Of a stretch of 13,298 bases of DNA, positions 1 through 7,657 are shown piece after piece. Location: positions 1 to 13,298 of the forward strand of contig URVX01000014.1 in the NCBI GenBank assembly GCA_900551395.1. Direction: 5' to 3'. The translations under genes and the position numbers were made by a program. The notes beneath the pieces were generated by a model. That model saw only the letters and a list, made by a program, of their open reading frames with translations, was not told the DNA's origin and did not search any database. Position 1 is the first letter of the stretch. The number at the start of each line of letters is the position of its first letter. This DNA is from an uncultured Subdoligranulum sp. (lineage in GTDB: Bacteria; Bacillota; Clostridia; Christensenellales; CAG-314).

Positions 1-3000
1 ATATGTGGCGCCCGATTTCGTGACGGCGCAGGAAACGCTGCGCTGTCTGAACGACCTGACGGGCGGCGGCTTTGTCTATCTGCCGCACAACGAGGACACG
101 CTGCTTTTCAAGCAGGGCACGGGGCGTCTGCGCCTTGAAATAAACGCCGCGCTGGACAAAATCATGAGCGGCGCGCGCGGAGTCGTGCTGTGCGCCGACG
201 CGCTTGCCGCGCGTTATCCGTTTAAAGAGGCTTTCGCGGCGGGGCGGCGCGTTTTTAAGAGAGGTGATATCGTTTCTACAGCTTATCTCGCCCGATTCCT
301 TTCGGACGACGGTTTCAAGCGCGTTCCCAAGGTGGAAAAGGCGGGAGAGTTTTCAATAAGGGGAGACATAGCGGACATTTTTCCGCCCGACTCCGATTCT
401 CCGGTGAGGCTTGATTTTTTCGACGACGAAATCGAAAGCATAAAAATTGTGGACAAGGAAACCTTCAGGTCGGGCGACGAGCTTGAACAGATTTCGCTGT
501 ATCCGTTGTTTTCCGTGCCTAAGGGCGCGCTGCAAAGCGACGTTGCGAAAAAGCTGCAAAAGTCGGCTGCGGGACAAAGGCTTTCTCCCGACGCGAGGAC
601 GAGGCTTGTGACTGTGCTTGACGAAATTTTGCCCGAGCTTGACAACGGAACTGCGGACAACGGATGGCTTATGCCTTTTTTCCCTTGCTCGGGGCTGGCA
701 GAATATCTGCCGACCGATGCCGTTATGGTGTGGGACGAGCCGAAAATGCTGACGGACAAGCTCAACCGCACCTACGACGAGTTTTTTATGCGTATTTCCA
801 ATCTGTTGTCCGTGGGTGAAATTCTGCCCGAGCACGCGGAGCAGCTGGCGCGGCGCGAAAGCGTGTTTTCCGCTTTCGACGCTTTTAACCAGCTGGCGCT
901 TATGGGGCTGGCAAGCGCGGACTCCTTTTTTCGTCCCACAGCCGCAGTTTCGCTCAAATCCACGCCGCTGTTCAATTACAAATTCAACATACGCCAGCTT
1001 GGAGAGGACATAAAGCGTTGGAAGCTCAACGGCAACAAGGTAGGAGTTTTCTGCGACGATGACGCTCGCGCCGAAAGACTGGCGTCAGCGCTCGGAGAGG
1101 TTGATTGTCCCGTAACGGTTTCTTACGGCGAGCCGGAGGAGCTGGGCGAAAACACAATCATAGCCGCCCGCCTTGCAAGAGGCTTTGTCAGCCACTCAAA
1201 CAAGCTGGCGATAGTCGGCGGAGACGACGTGTTTTCCAAGCCGGCAGGACAGTCCGACCGCAAGCTGACCAAAAAGCGCGACAAGGTTTTTCTTTCTCTC
1301 GAAAAGGGCGATTACGCCGTGCACGAGGTGCACGGTATAGGTCTATGCGACGGAGTGCATACTCTGACGGGAAGCTTCGGCACGAAGGATTTCATCAAGC
1401 TGCTTTTCCGCGACGGCGAGGCGGTGTACGTCCCCGTGGAAAATACAGACATGCTCAGCAAATACGGCGGAAGCGAAACGGCTCCGCGCCTGAGCCGTCT
1501 CGGCGGGGCGGAGTTTGAAAAGGTCAAGTCCAAAGTCAAGAGCAGTCTCAAAGCCATGGCTGTGGATTTGATAAAGCTTTATGCCGCGCGGCGCAATTCG
1601 CGCGGGTTTTCTTACAAAACGGACGACTATCTGGACGAGGAGTTTGCCGCCGCCTTTCCCTACGCGGAAACGGAAGACCAGTTGAAGTGCATCGAAGAAA
1701 TAGACGCCGATTTGAAAAGCACGCGCATTATGGATCGTCTGCTTGTCGGGGACGTGGGCTTCGGCAAGACGGAGGTTGCCATGCGGGCCGCCTTCAAGGT
1801 GGTTTCAAACGGATTTCAGGCGGCGTTTCTCGCGCCCACGACCATACTTGCGGAGCAGCACTACAACACCTTAAAGCAGCGTATGGAGCATTTTGACGTG
1901 AGAGTGGGCTGTCTCAACCGTTTCCGTTCCGCCGCCGAACAGAAAAAAATAATCAAAGAGCTGTCGGAAGGCAAGCTCGACATTGTCGTGGGCACGCACA
2001 GACTGCTCAGCAAGGACGTGGCGTTCAAAAATCTCGGACTTTTGGTGCTTGACGAGGAGCAGCGCTTCGGCGTCGAGGACAAGGAAAAGCTCAAGGTGCT
2101 GAAAACGGGCGTGGACGTGCTCACCATGTCGGCAACGCCCATACCGCGCACGCTGCACATGGCACTGACGGGTATGCGCGACATAAGCACCATCACCACT
2201 CCTCCCAAGGAACGCGTCGCCGTGGAGTCTTACGTTACGGTTCAGTCCGACGCGCTGATAAGGGATATTATTTTGCGCGAATTCAACAGACAGGGACAGG
2301 TGTTTCTCGTTTATAATCGTGTCGAAACCATAGACCTTTTCGCGGCGGGGCTCAAACGGCTTGTTCCCGAAGTGAAAATAGCCGTCGCGCACGGTCAGAT
2401 GAACGAGGAAGCTCTGGAAAACAATATTTACAAATTTTCTCAGGGGCTTTTCGACGTGCTGGTGTGCTCCACAATCATAGAAAACGGCATAGACATGCCC
2501 AATGCCAACACTTTGGTGGTTTGCGACGCCGACAGGCTGGGATTGAGCCAGCTCTACCAGCTGCGCGGTCGCGTCGGACGGGGCAGTCGTCTGGCTTTCG
2601 CATATTTTTTGTTCAAGGACGGCAAAATCCTTTCCGAAACGGCTTACAAGCGGCTGTGCGGCATTGCGGAGTACAGCGAGCTGGGCAGCGGTTTCAAAAT
2701 AGCAATGAAGGATCTGGAAATCCGCGGGGCGGGCAACGTGCTGGGAAAGGAGCAGCACGGGCACATGCAAAGAGTGGGCTACGATATGTATGTCAAGCTG
2801 CTTAACGAGGCTGTTGGAGAAATAGAAGGAAAGCCTGCCGAGCGCGCCGTCAACACAACGGTGGAGGCGGAGGCGGACGCATTTGTGCCCGAAGACTATA
2901 TAGACAAGGACAACAGAATGACGCTTTATCAGCGGCTTGCGGGAATTTCCGGTCAGGAGGAAGCGGAAAAGCTTGCCGACGAGCTGAGAGAAATTTACGG

Positions 3001-3286
3001 CGAGCCGCCGCAGGAGGTGAAAAATCTTCTGGAAATCGCCTTGATAAAACGACTTGCGTCAGACGCGGGCTTCGACAGGGTAAGAGTGGACAAAAAAGGC
3101 GCGGAACTTGACTTTGCCGACAAAAAATATCTCTCTAATCCCAAGCTGTTTGAAGCAATGGAGAAAGAAAAGCAATTCTGCAGGCTGGACGCAAGCAAAA
3201 GGCTGTCCGTTTTGTTCGTCTTCGACGGCGGCAACGCTGCGGCAAATTTGCGGCGATTGAAAAATTTCTTGCAGGCTTTGAGCTGA
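1..3286 (+). CDS. mfd: Transcription-repair coupling factor Mfd, N-terminus cut by window edge
   Basis: Mfd is a DNA translocase that pushes stalled RNA polymerase off damaged template and recruits UvrA. Residue numbers count from the first GTG at base 5, but the frame is open to base 1, so that GTG is probably internal. The Walker A lysine falls at residue 588; comparison with E. coli Mfd (K634, from memory) suggests roughly 45 residues are missing. The UvrB-like N-terminal module is visible (residues ~70-180). The RNA-polymerase interaction domain starts near residue 430 (GDYAVHEVHGIG, then YVPVEN). The translocase motifs follow: GDVGFGKTE at 582-590, DEEQ at 683-686, SAT at 709-711, STIIENGIDMPN from about 822, and QLRGRVGRG at 852-860. 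A C-terminal TRCF domain lies at ~955-1055. The stop is TGA. No terminator is seen after it; the next promoter begins 17 bases downstream. Confidence 0.97.
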   Translation, partial: YVAPDFVTAQETLRCLNDLTGGGFVYLPHNEDTLLFKQGTGRLRLEINAALDKIMSGARGVVLCADALAARYPFKEAFAAGRRVFKRGDIVSTAYLARFLSDDGFKRVPKVEKAGEFSIRGDIADIFPPDSDSPVRLDFFDDEIESIKIVDKETFRSGDELEQISLYPLFSVPKGALQSDVAKKLQKSAAGQRLSPDARTRLVTVLDEILPELDNGTADNGWLMPFFPCSGLAEYLPTDAVMVWDEPKMLTDKLNRTYDEFFMRISNLLSVGEILPEHAEQLARRESVFSAFDAFNQLALMGLASADSFFRPTAAVSLKSTPLFNYKFNIRQLGEDIKRWKLNGNKVGVFCDDDARAERLASALGEVDCPVTVSYGEPEELGENTIIAARLARGFVSHSNKLAIVGGDDVFSKPAGQSDRKLTKKRDKVFLSLEKGDYAVHEVHGIGLCDGVHTLTGSFGTKDFIKLLFRDGEAVYVPVENTDMLSKYGGSETAPRLSRLGGAEFEKVKSKVKSSLKAMAVDLIKLYAARRNSRGFSYKTDDYLDEEFAAAFPYAETEDQLKCIEEIDADLKSTRIMDRLLVGDVGFGKTEVAMRAAFKVVSNGFQAAFLAPTTILAEQHYNTLKQRMEHFDVRVGCLNRFRSAAEQKKIIKELSEGKLDIVVGTHRLLSKDVAFKNLGLLVLDEEQRFGVEDKEKLKVLKTGVDVLTMSATPIPRTLHMALTGMRDISTITTPPKERVAVESYVTVQSDALIRDIILREFNRQGQVFLVYNRVETIDLFAAGLKRLVPEVKIAVAHGQMNEEALENNIYKFSQGLFDVLVCSTIIENGIDMPNANTLVVCDADRLGLSQLYQLRGRVGRGSRLAFAYFLFKDGKILSETAYKRLCGIAEYSELGSGFKIAMKDLEIRGAGNVLGKEQHGHMQRVGYDMYVKLLNEAVGEIEGKPAERAVNTTVEAEADAFVPEDYIDKDNRMTLYQRLAGISGQEEAEKLADELREIYGEPPQEVKNLLEIALIKRLASDAGFDRVRVDKKGAELDFADKKYLSNPKLFEAMEKEKQFCRLDASKRLSVLFVFDGGNAAANLRRLKNFLQALS

Positions 3287-3302
3287 AATTGATTTAATAC
3301 AC

Positions 3303-3331
3303 TTGCAAGAAACGAAAAAGTCTTGTATAAT
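3303..3331 (+). promoter_or_regulatory. Sigma-A type promoter of the foldase lipoprotein gene
   Basis: TTGCAA at 3303-3308 and a perfect TATAAT at 3326-3331 are separated by exactly 17 bases. Transcription is predicted to start around 3337-3339, giving a leader of about 55 bases before the ATG at 3394. The -10 is consensus and the -35 matches four of six positions (TTGaCA). It implies the lipoprotein gene is transcribed independently of mfd. Confidence 0.85.
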
Positions 3332-3336
3332 GTTTT

Positions 3337-3356
3337 GGTATATGGGGACATATACC
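3337..3356 (+). promoter_or_regulatory. Perfect inverted repeat at the predicted transcript 5' end
   Basis: GGTATATG (3337-3344) and CATATACC (3349-3356) are perfect reverse complements around a GGGA loop. The repeat starts six bases after the -10 box, so it covers the expected start site. It could be an operator for a dimeric repressor or a 5'-terminal stem-loop that protects the mRNA. A second short palindrome, CCTTTG-C-CAAAGG (3355-3367), abuts it. Which role applies cannot be decided from sequence alone. Confidence 0.6.
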
Positions 3357-3393
3357 TTTGCCAAAGGTTAAAAACATTTTCGGAGAACTTGAA

Positions 3394-5202
3394 ATGACAA
3401 AAAAAATTACTCGCATATTCTGCATGGTTTTGGCGCTGGCGCTTGTATGCTCTTTTGTCGCCGGCTGCTCGATGTTTCAGACCAACGCCGACCGTTACAG
3501 AGAAAAGACCGCGATGACGGTCGGAGAGCAGACAATCACAGTCGGCGCGCTCGAGGACTTCATAAACAACAACATTTCCGGCTATATCAATCAGGGCTAT
3601 GATATTCAGACGGTGTGGGACTCGCTCATGCCGCAGTTTGTCATGAATTACGTTTTGGTGGACATGCTTAAAAACGATTTGCCTTGGCCTAAGGTCACGC
3701 AGACGCATTCGTTGGCTTCGGAATATCCCGATACGGAATATCTGAAAAACGAGGGCGACATGGAATTCATTATGAAAACCATCAAAAATTCGCTTTATTC
3801 GTCTCTTGACAGCCTTGTGGAAACCGAGCTTGGCAACAAGTACAAGCTCAACGCCGCGGAGGAAGAGGAGGAGCGCAAGGAAAACATTATTCCCGAAGAC
3901 GAGCTTAATCTGCCTTTGGGAGGGCTTACGCTCAACGACTACGACGACGACATCGAGGGGCTGGACGAGGATCTGGCGAAATACAAGCCGGACAGCGAGC
4001 TGACCATTGACAGCATTCTCAACGGCTACAAATTCGAGGACGAAAACGACCCTCTGCTGCTGGACGCTCTGGCAAAAATCAACGACAGAATAGCGCAGAA
4101 CGAGGACGCTTCGGACGACGAAAAGGTTGCTTTCACCGCAAAGGAATATATGACGGCGCAGAAAGCGGCGTTCAATTCCTTGACGCGGTCGGTGGAAAAC
4201 AATTATTACGGCTGGTCGATGGAGCAGTTTCTCGATTATCAGATAAGAAGCACTGTATTCAACCGTCTCGCACAGGAGTATACTATGGTATATTACGAGA
4301 GAATAGAAACCGAAGGCGAGGGACAGCAGCTTATACTTTCCAGACTGATTGAAAAATACGAAAATCTCAAGGCGGCGCAGGAGGAAGATTTCAGACTTCA
4401 TCCGACCAAGTTCGAGTCTTTCGTGACCTCGCTTTCCGACACGAGCTTCATTTACACCGTGCCCGAGCAGTATGAAAACGAATACGCTTTCATTAAAAAT
4501 CTGCTTATATCGTTCACCGACGAGCAGAAAGCGGTGCTGGAATATTACGGAAACGTATACGGCAAAAACAGCGCGGCTTATCTTGCAAAACGCGACGAGC
4601 TTGCAACGCAAATCAAAGCTACGGATTTCAAAAGCGAAAAGGACGACGAGGGCGAATATGCCAAGCTGGAAAACATTTTTACCATTGCGGACGGAAAGGT
4701 GGTTTTCGCCGACAGCGCGCTCAAGACGGCTTTGGAAGCTGTTTCCGGACCAAATGATTTCGCGGCGCTGATTGACCGCTACAACGAAGATCCCGGCGCT
4801 CAGGGCTCCACCTACGATTATGTGATAAAGGTCAAGGAGCCGGATCCCGCAGGCACTAAGGACAACTGGGTTGCCGAGTTTTCCGCCGCCTCCCGCCAAG
4901 CGATTGCCGAAGGACAGGGGACTTACAAAATCGCAGTCACCGATTACGGCGTGCATATCGTTTATTTCACCGATTTTGTCAAGGCGGAGAGCTTTGACTT
5001 TGCAAATGAAAGATACACGCAGGGAACGCCGGCGTACAGATTTTTCAAGACGTATTACGACGCCGTGAAGGCTACGGTTTACAACGATATCATGCAGGCA
5101 AGCTACGACAGCTATTTCGACGAAAATAAAATTTCGGTTGAAAACAAAAACATCAAAAGTATCTTAAAGCAGCTGGGCGTCGAGCTCAAATGGCAGCTTT
5201 GA
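3394..5202 (+). CDS. PrsA/SurA-like peptidylprolyl isomerase lipoprotein
   Basis: This is probably a membrane-anchored extracellular foldase that helps exported proteins fold. The start at 3394 is chosen because GGAG (3382-3385) lies 8 bases upstream and because it opens directly with a lipoprotein signal: basic MTKK, a hydrophobic stretch, then lipobox VAGC with Cys25. An alternative TTG at 3358 would only add residues before the signal peptide. A SurA-N-like segment follows (MTVGEQTITVGALEDF). A parvulin-like PPIC region lies near residues 435-530, with GPNDFAALIDRYNEDPG from 452 and DYGVHIVYF at 517-525, but the usual GGDLG-type stretch is not recognisable, so catalysis is uncertain. At 602 aa it is about twice the length of a typical PrsA. 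The extra length includes a very acidic stretch (about residues 156-220). It has its own promoter and terminator and sits between mfd and spoVT, a position where clostridia often carry a PrsA-like gene. The family call is firm; the enzymatic activity is inferred. Confidence 0.85.
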   Translation: MTKKITRIFCMVLALALVCSFVAGCSMFQTNADRYREKTAMTVGEQTITVGALEDFINNNISGYINQGYDIQTVWDSLMPQFVMNYVLVDMLKNDLPWPKVTQTHSLASEYPDTEYLKNEGDMEFIMKTIKNSLYSSLDSLVETELGNKYKLNAAEEEEERKENIIPEDELNLPLGGLTLNDYDDDIEGLDEDLAKYKPDSELTIDSILNGYKFEDENDPLLLDALAKINDRIAQNEDASDDEKVAFTAKEYMTAQKAAFNSLTRSVENNYYGWSMEQFLDYQIRSTVFNRLAQEYTMVYYERIETEGEGQQLILSRLIEKYENLKAAQEEDFRLHPTKFESFVTSLSDTSFIYTVPEQYENEYAFIKNLLISFTDEQKAVLEYYGNVYGKNSAAYLAKRDELATQIKATDFKSEKDDEGEYAKLENIFTIADGKVVFADSALKTALEAVSGPNDFAALIDRYNEDPGAQGSTYDYVIKVKEPDPAGTKDNWVAEFSAASRQAIAEGQGTYKIAVTDYGVHIVYFTDFVKAESFDFANERYTQGTPAYRFFKTYYDAVKATVYNDIMQASYDSYFDENKISVENKNIKSILKQLGVELKWQL

Positions 5203-5203
5203 A

Positions 5204-5246
5204 AACGGGAGCCGAACTTCGGCTCCTTTTCATTTCTGTTTTTTTT
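5204..5246 (+). terminator. Intrinsic terminator after the foldase lipoprotein gene
   Basis: GGAGCCGAA (5208-5216) and TTCGGCTCC (5218-5226) are perfect inverted repeats, realistically a 7-bp stem with a 5-base loop. TTTT follows at once (5227-5230) and a longer T-run at 5239-5246. The stop codon is at 5200-5202, so the transcript ends just after the coding region. Confidence 0.92.
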
Positions 5247-5322
5247 CGGTTCGGGCGCATAAAAACGCAAAAGCTTCAAACACTAAATTTGCTGACAAAG
5301 ATTAGGCAAACAAGAGGTGTTT

Positions 5323-5817
5323 ATGTCGCTTGGAATCACACGCAAAATCGACGAGCTCGGTCGCATCGTAGTGCCCAAAGAGCTGAGAAATACAATGAAC
5401 CTCAAAGAGGGCAGTCTGATGGAAATCACTGCCAACGAGGACAGTATTGTTATGAGAAAGCTTTCGCCTTTGGACAGAGGAAGGGAGTTTGCGGCTTTAA
5501 TCGCGGACACTCTTTCGAGACAAACGGACGGAGCGTTGGTTTACGTCGTCAGCGACGACGAAATCGTGGCTAAATGCGGCAAGGGCAGCAGGGATTTGGA
5601 CGAGATTCCCGAAGCGGTTAAACACCACATCGACAAGCACCGTTATTCAGGCGGCACTGTCGTTATCGGCGACGGAGAGAACGCAGCCGAGTTTGTCGTC
5701 ACACCCATTTCGGCGGACGGCGAGCTTTACGGACATCTTGTCACTTCGCGAAATTTTTCTCTTTCGGGAGAGCTTAGTAAATTCGCGGCGACTTTGTTTT
5801 CCACATATCTGAGTTAG
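5323..5817 (+). CDS. spoVT: SpoVT-type AbrB-family transcriptional regulator
   Basis: SpoVT is a DNA-binding regulator of late forespore gene expression in Bacillus and of sporulation in clostridia. The 164-aa product has the family layout. An N-terminal swapped-hairpin AbrB domain (residues ~1-50) carries GITRKIDELGRIVVPKELR, closely matching the Bacillus protein. A C-terminal GAF-like region follows (~55-164), with VVTPISADGELYGHLV near its end. Length is close to the 178 aa of B. subtilis SpoVT. ATG 5323 is chosen over GTG 5317 because AGAGG (5313-5317) is well spaced from it and because it places the AbrB domain at the very N-terminus. Its position after mfd is the conserved one. It stops with TAG, the only gene here to do so, with an in-frame TGA three codons later. 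No confident promoter was found in 5247-5316; in Bacillus the gene is sigma-G dependent. Confidence 0.88.
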   Translation: MSLGITRKIDELGRIVVPKELRNTMNLKEGSLMEITANEDSIVMRKLSPLDRGREFAALIADTLSRQTDGALVYVVSDDEIVAKCGKGSRDLDEIPEAVKHHIDKHRYSGGTVVIGDGENAAEFVVTPISADGELYGHLVTSRNFSLSGELSKFAATLFSTYLS

Positions 5818-5828
5818 CGCATTTTATG

Positions 5829-5851
5829 ACGCGGGCGCTGTGCGCCCGCGT
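5829..5851 (+). other. Perfect GC-rich hairpin after spoVT
   Basis: ACGCGGGCGC (5829-5838) and GCGCCCGCGT (5842-5851) form a perfect 10-bp stem around the loop TGT, starting 11 bases past the spoVT stop. No T-run follows, so it is not a standard intrinsic terminator. It may stabilise the 3' end of spoVT mRNA, cause pausing, or be the 5' domain of the larger structured region downstream. Confidence 0.7.
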
Positions 5852-5896
5852 AGGTTTGTCCGACGGGTTTAATCCGCGCCTTTGTGGGCAAAGCTT

Positions 5897-5974
5897 AAAG
5901 GGTTACATATATTGCGGGAGGATTTTTCGGAAACTAAAGACAAGGCTCTCTCAATATATTGACAAAACCTCTTT
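5897..5974 (+). promoter_or_regulatory. Candidate structured RNA with possible antiterminator pairing
   Basis: ATATATTG (5907-5914) pairs with CAATATAT (5952-5959). After a C-T mismatch the helix continues with GGGAG (5916-5920) against CTCTC (5946-5950), including one G-U. That gives 13 pairs capped by a 25-base apical region. The flanking AAAGGGTT (5897-5904) can pair with AACC-T-CTTT (5966-5974), eight pairs with one bulge, which would use up the left arm of the terminator. I do not recognise a known riboswitch class. These pairings were found by eye, and the antiterminator is weaker than the terminator it would compete with. A short hairpin, CTTTG-TGGG-CAAAG (5880-5893), lies just upstream. 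Confidence 0.4.
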
Positions 5975-5996
5975 CCTTATAGGAAGGAGGTTTTTT
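5964..5996 (+). terminator. Strong intrinsic terminator between spoVT and the flippase gene
   Basis: AAAACCTCTTTCCT (5964-5977) pairs with AGGAAGGAGGTTTT (5981-5994): 14 pairs with one G-U and loop TAT, with six Ts at 5991-5996. The A-tract on the left arm would allow function in both directions, although there is no minus-strand gene here to terminate. It ends spoVT transcripts or a small RNA from this interval. Confidence 0.9.
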
Positions 5997-6028
5997 GATT
6001 TTTATTTTATGCCCGCTTTCCGCGTTTC

Positions 6029-6058
6029 GTGCAAATACCGCAAAAAACTACATATACT
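6029..6058 (+). promoter_or_regulatory. Possible promoter directly in front of the flippase start codon
   Basis: TATACT at 6053-6058 is a good -10 box, but the best -35 (GTGCAA at 6029-6034, spacing 18) is weak. The predicted start would be at about 6064-6066, on the ATG at 6065. The position after the terminator and before a gene that needs its own transcription start supports it; the poor -35 counts against it. Confidence 0.45.
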
Positions 6059-6064
6059 AATCTT

Positions 6065-7657
6065 ATGAAAAAGGGGACAAGAAGAAACAGTTTTCTGCTG
6101 GGCGCGGTTGTGCTGTCCGCAGGCGGCATTATCGCCAAGATTTTGGGCGCGGTATATCGCATTCCGCTTACCAACATGCTGGGAAGCTACGGCATGGGGC
6201 TTTATCAGCTGGTTTTTCCCATGTATTCGCTGGTGCTCACCTTGAGCGGAGCGGGTTTTTCTATGGCTGTAAGCAAAATGGTTGCCGCGCGCTTGGAGCA
6301 GAACAAAACCGAAGAAGCAAAGCGGGTTTTTAAAAGCGCTTTGCTGATTCTTTTAATTCTGGGAGTGCTGAACACTCTTATTCTTTTGCTGGGCGGAGAC
6401 CTCATTGCGCGAATTCAGGGCAATGCCAATCTCGGCGTGCTTTACAGACTGATCAGTCCGTCGGTGCTGCTTGTGTGCCTTGTCAGCGCATTCAAGGGGT
6501 ATTTTCAGGGCAAAATGAATATGGCGCCGACCGCGCTGTCGCAGATTTGCGAGCAGGTAGTCAAGCTTGTAGCCGGACTTTATCTCGCTTATCTTTTCAT
6601 GCCCGATATTGAAAAAGCGGTGGGCGGCGCGGTGTTCGCGGTGACTTTGTCCGAAGGCGTGGCGTTGGCGGTGTTTGCGTTTATTTATTTCTTTGACGTC
6701 CGCAAGGAAAAGAAATCGCTTCCGCTGAAAAATGCTGCGGAGCAGCCGTCCGAATACAAGCTCTTGATGAAGGAGCTGATGGCAATAGCTCTCCCTCTGA
6801 CGCTGGGCGGTCTTATAATGCCCGTTTCGCAGCTTACCGACAGCGCTTTGGTGCTCAATCTGGTCAAGGCGGGCGACGCGACGACTCTTTACGGAATATG
6901 GAGCGGTCCGGTTCACTCATTGCTGGGGCTGCCGGTGGTGCTGGTTGGCGGAGTGGCGGCAGCCGTTTTGCCTGCAATCAGCAGGGCGCACGTGTCGGGA
7001 AACAAGCCTTTGATGGATGCCAACGTAAATTCCGCGCTTAAGCTTACAAACGTCATTGCGCTTCCGTGCGTGCTGGGCTTCGCATGCTTAAGCAATCAAA
7101 TCGTGCACCTGCTCTATTCCGCGCTTCCGCAAGCCGATTTGCAGCTTGCCGGCAGACTGCTGGCGTTTTCTTCGGTAAGCATATTGTTTCTTGCTTTGTC
7201 GGGCACGTGCACGTCAATTATGCAGGGGACGGGAAGAATTTACTTTCCGCTGCTTTTCTTGGGTATTTCCTGCGTCGTCAAAATAGTCTTGAATTTAATT
7301 TTGATGCCCATAGAACAAATTAACATCTATGCGTTTGCAATTTCCACGACAATATGTTATCTTTTAAGTGCCGCGTTGGGACTCGGGTTTATTACGCGCA
7401 GACAAAACGTGAAAATCGACGTCATGCAGACCTTTTTCAAGCCGCTTGCGTGCACTTTGGCAATGACTTTGACGTTGGTGCTGTTTTCGGTTCTTGCGCC
7501 CGATTTTGTGAATACGCGTCTGGGAACGGTGGTCGCCATATTGGCGGGAGGAGCGGTTTACGCGGTGTTTGTCGTACTGCTCAGGGTTTTCGGCAGCGTG
7601 GACAGAGTGTATATGAAAATAAAGGCGCGGCTGTCAAGGAGAACGAATGGAAATTGA
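6065..7657 (+). CDS. SpoVB/MurJ-like polysaccharide biosynthesis flippase (YabM position)
   Basis: This is an integral membrane transporter of the MOP superfamily (MviN/SpoVB group), expected to move lipid-linked cell-wall or polysaccharide precursors across the membrane. The 530-aa product is hydrophobic throughout, consistent with about 14 membrane segments. It opens with the Firmicutes signature SFLLGAVVLSAGGIIAKILG, followed by AVYRIPLTNMLGSYGMGLYQ (residues 29-48). The gene lies where B. subtilis has yabM, which supports this subfamily over the housekeeping lipid II flippase, but the substrate cannot be read from sequence. ATG 6065 is chosen because family members start just before this motif; a GTG at 6029 would add 12 unlike residues. 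Neither start has a Shine-Dalgarno sequence. The 3' end overlaps mazG by 11 bases. Confidence 0.88.
   Translation: MKKGTRRNSFLLGAVVLSAGGIIAKILGAVYRIPLTNMLGSYGMGLYQLVFPMYSLVLTLSGAGFSMAVSKMVAARLEQNKTEEAKRVFKSALLILLILGVLNTLILLLGGDLIARIQGNANLGVLYRLISPSVLLVCLVSAFKGYFQGKMNMAPTALSQICEQVVKLVAGLYLAYLFMPDIEKAVGGAVFAVTLSEGVALAVFAFIYFFDVRKEKKSLPLKNAAEQPSEYKLLMKELMAIALPLTLGGLIMPVSQLTDSALVLNLVKAGDATTLYGIWSGPVHSLLGLPVVLVGGVAAAVLPAISRAHVSGNKPLMDANVNSALKLTNVIALPCVLGFACLSNQIVHLLYSALPQADLQLAGRLLAFSSVSILFLALSGTCTSIMQGTGRIYFPLLFLGISCVVKIVLNLILMPIEQINIYAFAISTTICYLLSAALGLGFITRRQNVKIDVMQTFFKPLACTLAMTLTLVLFSVLAPDFVNTRLGTVVAILAGGAVYAVFVVLLRVFGSVDRVYMKIKARLSRRTNGN

Noticed and set aside
3358..3393. TTG start extending the foldase lipoprotein by 12 residues
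   Set aside because: The ATG at 3394 has a well-placed GGAG and immediately precedes the lipoprotein signal peptide.
2995..4956. 653-codon open frame on the minus strand opposite mfd and the foldase gene
   Set aside because: It spans two genes plus a promoter and leader on the other strand, and its translation is a low-complexity Val/Phe/Leu/Arg mix with no family signature.
5959..5987. TTGACA (5959-5964) as a -35 box for the flippase gene
   Set aside because: It is part of the terminator region, and the sequence 17 bases downstream (GGAAGG) is not a -10 box.
5826..6068. 80-codon open frame in the spoVT-flippase intergenic region
   Set aside because: It runs through three hairpins including the terminator, has no SD, and its translation looks like non-coding sequence.
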